Positions 60,836 through 64,000 of a stretch of DNA of 64,000 bases are shown here, in pieces. Both the position numbers and the translations under genes were made by a program. The first letter of the stretch is position 1. Every line of letters starts with the position of its first letter. This stretch comes from Bacteroidota bacterium. Its GTDB lineage: Bacteria; Bacteroidota; Bacteroidia; B-17B0; Aurantibacillaceae. The stretch lies in the NCBI GenBank assembly GCA_013297775.1, contig JAAFIL010000004.1, forward strand, positions 62,001-126,000, in the 5' to 3' direction. Below the pieces are notes generated by a model. It was not told the origin of the DNA, ran no database searches, and was given only the letters and a program-made list of their open reading frames with translations.

Positions 60836-61582
60836 ATGCAATTATTACAAAATAAAGTCGCACTTATAACTGGTGCCACCCGTGGCATAGGTCGCGGCAT
60901 TGCCCTTCACTTTGCTAAAAATGGCGCACACGTGGCGTTTACTTATGTTAGCTCCGAAGAAAAAGCAAAAGCCTTAGAAGCCGAACTACAAGCCTTTGGA
61001 GTAAAAGCAAAAGGCTATAAAAGCGATGCTGGTAATTTTAAAGCGGCCGACGAGTTGGTTACTGCTGTTGTAGCTGAGTTTAACACCATTGATGTGTTGG
61101 TGAATAACGCTGGCATTACCCGCGATACCTTGTTAATGCGCATGAGCGAACAACAATGGGACGAAGTAATAACCGCCAATTTAAAATCAGTATTTAATTT
61201 AACTAAAGCCGTACAAAAGCCAATGCTAAAGGCGCGTAGCGGTTCCATTATAAACATGAGTTCGGTAGTTGGCGTAAAAGGAAATGCTGGACAAAGTAAT
61301 TATGCCGCTTCTAAAGCAGGCATCATTGGCTTTACCAAATCGGTGGCTTTAGAGTTGGGCTCGCGAAACATTCGTTGCAATGCCATTGCACCCGGCTTTA
61401 TCGAAACCGAAATGACGGGAGCTTTAGACGAAAAAGTAATTCAACAATGGCGCGACTCCATCCCGCTCAAAAGGGGCGGCAGTTCCGATGATGTAGCCAA
61501 CTTAACTCTGTTTTTGGCGAGTGATATGAGCACGTATATCACGGGTCAGTGCATAAATGTATGCGGTGGCATGTTAACCTAA
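60836..61582 (+). CDS. fabG: 3-oxoacyl-[acyl-carrier-protein] reductase
   Basis: A 248-residue short-chain dehydrogenase. The cofactor motif is TGATRGIGRG (residues 12-21), then NNAG (90-93). The catalytic residues are Asn115, Ser143 (NMSSVVG), Tyr156 and Lys160 (SNYAASK). The C-terminal PGFIETEMT and SDMSTYITGQCINVCGGM match FabG, the NADPH reductase of fatty-acid synthesis. It precedes the VWA gene by 16 bp. Confidence 0.95.
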   Translation: MQLLQNKVALITGATRGIGRGIALHFAKNGAHVAFTYVSSEEKAKALEAELQAFGVKAKGYKSDAGNFKAADELVTAVVAEFNTIDVLVNNAGITRDTLLMRMSEQQWDEVITANLKSVFNLTKAVQKPMLKARSGSIINMSSVVGVKGNAGQSNYAASKAGIIGFTKSVALELGSRNIRCNAIAPGFIETEMTGALDEKVIQQWRDSIPLKRGGSSDDVANLTLFLASDMSTYITGQCINVCGGMLT

Positions 61583-61598
61583 TTTTTAAGTTCCGCTT

Positions 61599-63662
61599 TT
61601 GAAAAATTCTTTAATATTGGATTACCCCTGGTATTACCTCGTAGCTTGCTTTTTGCTGGGTGGCTTGTACGCAGGCATTTTGTACTTTAAAAATAAACGT
61701 CATAACGAGTTTTCTAAATCCTTATTAAACGGATTAAGCCTTTTACGTTTTTTAGCAGTGAGTGGCATTTGCCTATTATTGCTGCCCATTTTTGTACGTC
61801 GGTTTATCAATGAAACCGAAGCCCCCATTGTGATTATAGCACGCGATAATTCGGCGTCGGTAGTAAGCGGTAAAGATAGTACGACTATAAAACCCAAACT
61901 CAATGCGCTGTATAAACAACTCGCTAAAAAATTAGCCGAAAAATACAGCATTAAAAATTTAAACTTTGGGTCAACCGTTAACTTAGCCGACAGCTGCGAC
62001 TTCACTGCAAAAGAAACCGACTTCGCCAATTTGTTTGCCGAAATAGATAACAACTATGCCAATCAAAACATTGGTGCGGTTATTATTGCCAGCGATGGCA
62101 TTTACAACAAAGGGGCTAATCCCGTTTTTCAAGCTACTAAAAGTTCCTATCCCATTTACACCATTGCCTTGGGCGATACCACCATTGTTAAAGATGCCGC
62201 CATTCAAAAAGTAAATCATAACCAAGTGGCTTACTTAGGTAATAAATTTCCAGTAGAAGTTTTAGTAAGTGCCACTAAACTAAAATCAAAAAATTTAAAA
62301 GTAAGCCTACAACAAGATGGAGTTACCAAAGCCGAGCAAACCATTCTTGTCAATTCAGACAGCTACAATCAAACCGTATCGTTTCTATTGGAAGCCAATA
62401 AACCTGATGTGCAACGCTATACAGCCTTGGTTAGCCTTAGCGACGGCGAAAGTAATCGCATCAATAATTATCAAACGTTTGTTGTAGAAGTAATTGACAA
62501 CCGCGAGAAAATACTTTTAGTAGCCAATGCCCCGCATCCCGATGTTACTGCCATTAAAGAAAGCATCGAAGCCAGTAAAACCTACGAGGTTGAAATGGCA
62601 TTAGCTACAGGATTAGATAAACCCGTTAAACCTTATAGCTTAGTTATTTTACATGGCTACACCACCGCCAATCAAATACTTTTAAATGCGTGTAAAATCG
62701 CTAATGTGCCTTGTTGGGTAGTTAATCCGCAAGTATATGACGGTTTGCAAGGCATTAAAGTTAGCAACACCTACAACAAGGTGAACGATGCCGAACCGGG
62801 CTTAAACAAAACGTTTGGATTATTTACCATTAGTAAAGAATTACAAGATGCTTTGAACGAATGGCCCGCAGTAAAAGTACCGTTTGGTAATTATCAATTA
62901 GCCAATGGCAATGTGGTGCTGTTAGCGCAAAAAGTTGGCGTGGTAGAAACCGATAATCCCATTTTATGTTTTCAAGAAAGCAATACCCTCAAAACGGCCG
63001 TGTTTATTGGCGATGGCCTGTGGCGTTGGAAACTTCGTGATTTTTCCGATCACGAAAACTTTAATCGCTTTAATGAATTAATTGGAAAAACCATACAATA
63101 CCTTTCGGTTAAAGCCGATAAAAGTTTTTTTAGAGTTACCTCGAAAAAAATTATAAACGAAAATGAGAGCGTTGCCTTTAGTGCCGAAGTATATAATAAA
63201 AGTTACGAAGCCATTACTGAACCCGAGGTCAGTTTAAAATTGATAAACGAAGCCAATCAATCGTTTAATTATGTATTTAGTAAAACGCCCTCGGGCTATC
63301 GTTTAAACACAGGTCTGTTAACGCCTGGCAATTACCGCTACGAAGCTAAAACCAACGTAAATGGCAGCCCTTTTTTTAAGCAAGGTGTAATAACGGTGAA
63401 AGCCATCGAAGCCGAGCAGGTAAACACTGTGGCCAATCATCAAATATTGTTTCAGCTAAGTCAGCAAACGGGCGGTCGTTTAATTTATCCAACACAAATA
63501 GAGCAATTAGAAAAAGCCATTTTAGGAAACGAACTTATTAAACCCATCACCTACAGCTCGCGCCAAACCACCGACATTATTCAGTTTAAATGGTTGTTTG
63601 CATTGTTACTTTTTTTACTAGCCACCGAATGGTTTTTACGAAAACGCAACGGTACTATTTAA
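61599..63662 (+). CDS. VWA domain-containing membrane protein
   Basis: A 687-residue protein anchored at both ends: two N-terminal helices (YLVACFLLGGLYAGILYF, LLRFLAVSGICLLLLPIF) and one C-terminal helix (WLFALLLFLLATEWFLRK). Between lies a von Willebrand A-like region (APIVIIARDNSASVVSGKDS, NIGAVIIASDGIYNKGA) and beta-sandwich parts. The MIDAS motif is only partly canonical (DNSAS rather than DxSxS with a full set), so metal binding is uncertain. Start TTG at 61599. Function unknown. Confidence 0.85.
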   Translation: MKNSLILDYPWYYLVACFLLGGLYAGILYFKNKRHNEFSKSLLNGLSLLRFLAVSGICLLLLPIFVRRFINETEAPIVIIARDNSASVVSGKDSTTIKPKLNALYKQLAKKLAEKYSIKNLNFGSTVNLADSCDFTAKETDFANLFAEIDNNYANQNIGAVIIASDGIYNKGANPVFQATKSSYPIYTIALGDTTIVKDAAIQKVNHNQVAYLGNKFPVEVLVSATKLKSKNLKVSLQQDGVTKAEQTILVNSDSYNQTVSFLLEANKPDVQRYTALVSLSDGESNRINNYQTFVVEVIDNREKILLVANAPHPDVTAIKESIEASKTYEVEMALATGLDKPVKPYSLVILHGYTTANQILLNACKIANVPCWVVNPQVYDGLQGIKVSNTYNKVNDAEPGLNKTFGLFTISKELQDALNEWPAVKVPFGNYQLANGNVVLLAQKVGVVETDNPILCFQESNTLKTAVFIGDGLWRWKLRDFSDHENFNRFNELIGKTIQYLSVKADKSFFRVTSKKIINENESVAFSAEVYNKSYEAITEPEVSLKLINEANQSFNYVFSKTPSGYRLNTGLLTPGNYRYEAKTNVNGSPFFKQGVITVKAIEAEQVNTVANHQILFQLSQQTGGRLIYPTQIEQLEKAILGNELIKPITYSSRQTTDIIQFKWLFALLLFLLATEWFLRKRNGTI

Positions 63663-63718
63663 ACCAAATGATGTTGGTATGAGGTGTAAATAGTGTTGAA
63701 CTTTGTTTAAGCATCGCC

Positions 63719-64000
63719 CTAAAGCTCTTTATTAATGGTGTTTAATTTTTTTCGGTTTAGTTTAAAGCCATTTTTGTTAGATTGTATGCCACATTCAGAA
63801 AGTGTTTTATAGCCAACTTCATGTTGCCATTTGGCTATATAGGGGTTATAGTTGCATTCAGTTTCAAAATACCATTCGTGGGAGTTACGTTTTATAGGCA
63901 CGCGCGAATCGACACACATATAGCGAAACTCGCAATGTTTGCAGATGTCTAGCCTATCTTTACTAACCATCTCTAGCTCTCTAAATTTTGAAGAGGATAC
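63719..64000 (-). CDS. gwsS: Grasp-with-spasm peptide maturase (radical SAM, SPASM domain), C-terminal part
   Basis: The reverse strand is open from the right edge to a stop at 63719 (93 codons visible), so only the C-terminal end is here. It contains CKHCEFRYMCVDSRVP, ETECNYNPYIAKW and SECGI. A CxxCEFRxxCxDxR motif followed by ECxYNPYxxxW is typical of the auxiliary iron-sulfur SPASM domain in GwsS proteins, which act with an ATP-grasp enzyme on small precursor peptides. The precursor and ATP-grasp genes would be to the right, outside this window. Confidence 0.75.
   Translation of the reverse strand, partial: VSSSKFRELEMVSKDRLDICKHCEFRYMCVDSRVPIKRNSHEWYFETECNYNPYIAKWQHEVGYKTLSECGIQSNKNGFKLNRKKLNTINKEL

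Noticed and set aside
63666-63679. Third MITE copy
   Set aside because: Only 14 bases match the terminal sequence; no other end or interior is present. It may be a remnant or chance.

Overview
The window is chromosomal DNA of a Bacteroidota bacterium. The evidence is two proteins with type IX secretion (T9SS) C-terminal sorting domains, a SprE/PorW lipoprotein, an OmpA protein with thrombospondin type-3 repeats, AT-rich intergenic DNA, promoter boxes of the Bacteroidota form TAnnTTTG, almost no Shine-Dalgarno sequences, and at the right edge the tail of a 'grasp-with-spasm' peptide maturase. I cannot place it below phylum. No rRNA, CRISPR array, prophage or convincing canonical tRNA is present.

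Layout. 1-8.6 kb: a D-Ala-D-Ala dipeptidase lipoprotein (cut by the edge), yajQ, a sugar/heptose kinase, purC, a DoxX-like membrane protein, a tiny membrane protein, an M28-PDZ peptidase and the OmpA/TSP3 protein. 8.6-14.8 kb: gatA, tatA, a divergent pair of membrane proteins, an orphan DUF1800 gene, and two copies in opposite orientation of a 160-bp MITE-like element. 14.8-23.3 kb (minus strand): a four-gene Crp/SRPBCC/barrel/DoxX operon, secreted proteins, decayed fragments, and a TPR histidine kinase with a LytTR regulator. 23.4-33 kb is an accessory island: a large two-domain SMI1/KNR4 gene cut in two by a complete 3.5-kb IS1595-family transposon with passenger genes, an AlkB-like oxygenase, small unknown proteins, a RelE-like toxin killed by a stop codon, and a transaldolase fragment.

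33-46 kb: an unusual W/R-rich conserved protein, a three-unit tandem repeat, clpC, two T9SS cargo proteins (one a trypsin-like protease), gyrA and a TPR protein. 46-51 kb: a second SMI1 protein, an AddA-like helicase-nuclease, and about 1 kb of dispersed palindromic repeats. 51-64 kb: an M13 peptidase, a barrel protein, sprE, bactofilin, an AtpZ/AtpI-like gene and a small membrane protein (not followed by atpB), a C1 peptidase, DUF2452, a Lon-N domain protein, fabG, a VWA membrane protein and the gwsS tail.

The genes fit an envelope-centred lifestyle: SprE supports the T9SS that would export the two sorting-domain proteins, alongside several secreted peptidases. The most notable structure is the IS1595-family transposon at 24964-28482. 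Its terminal inverted repeats, 8-bp target duplication and exact in-frame reconstruction of the interrupted gene can all be read directly. It carries five unknown small proteins, a tRNA-like sequence and a possible short RNA. The intergenic DNA is also rich in repeats: a MITE family, a REP-like palindrome, a hairpin element and a widespread '...GCAAAGTTCGCAAAG...' family.
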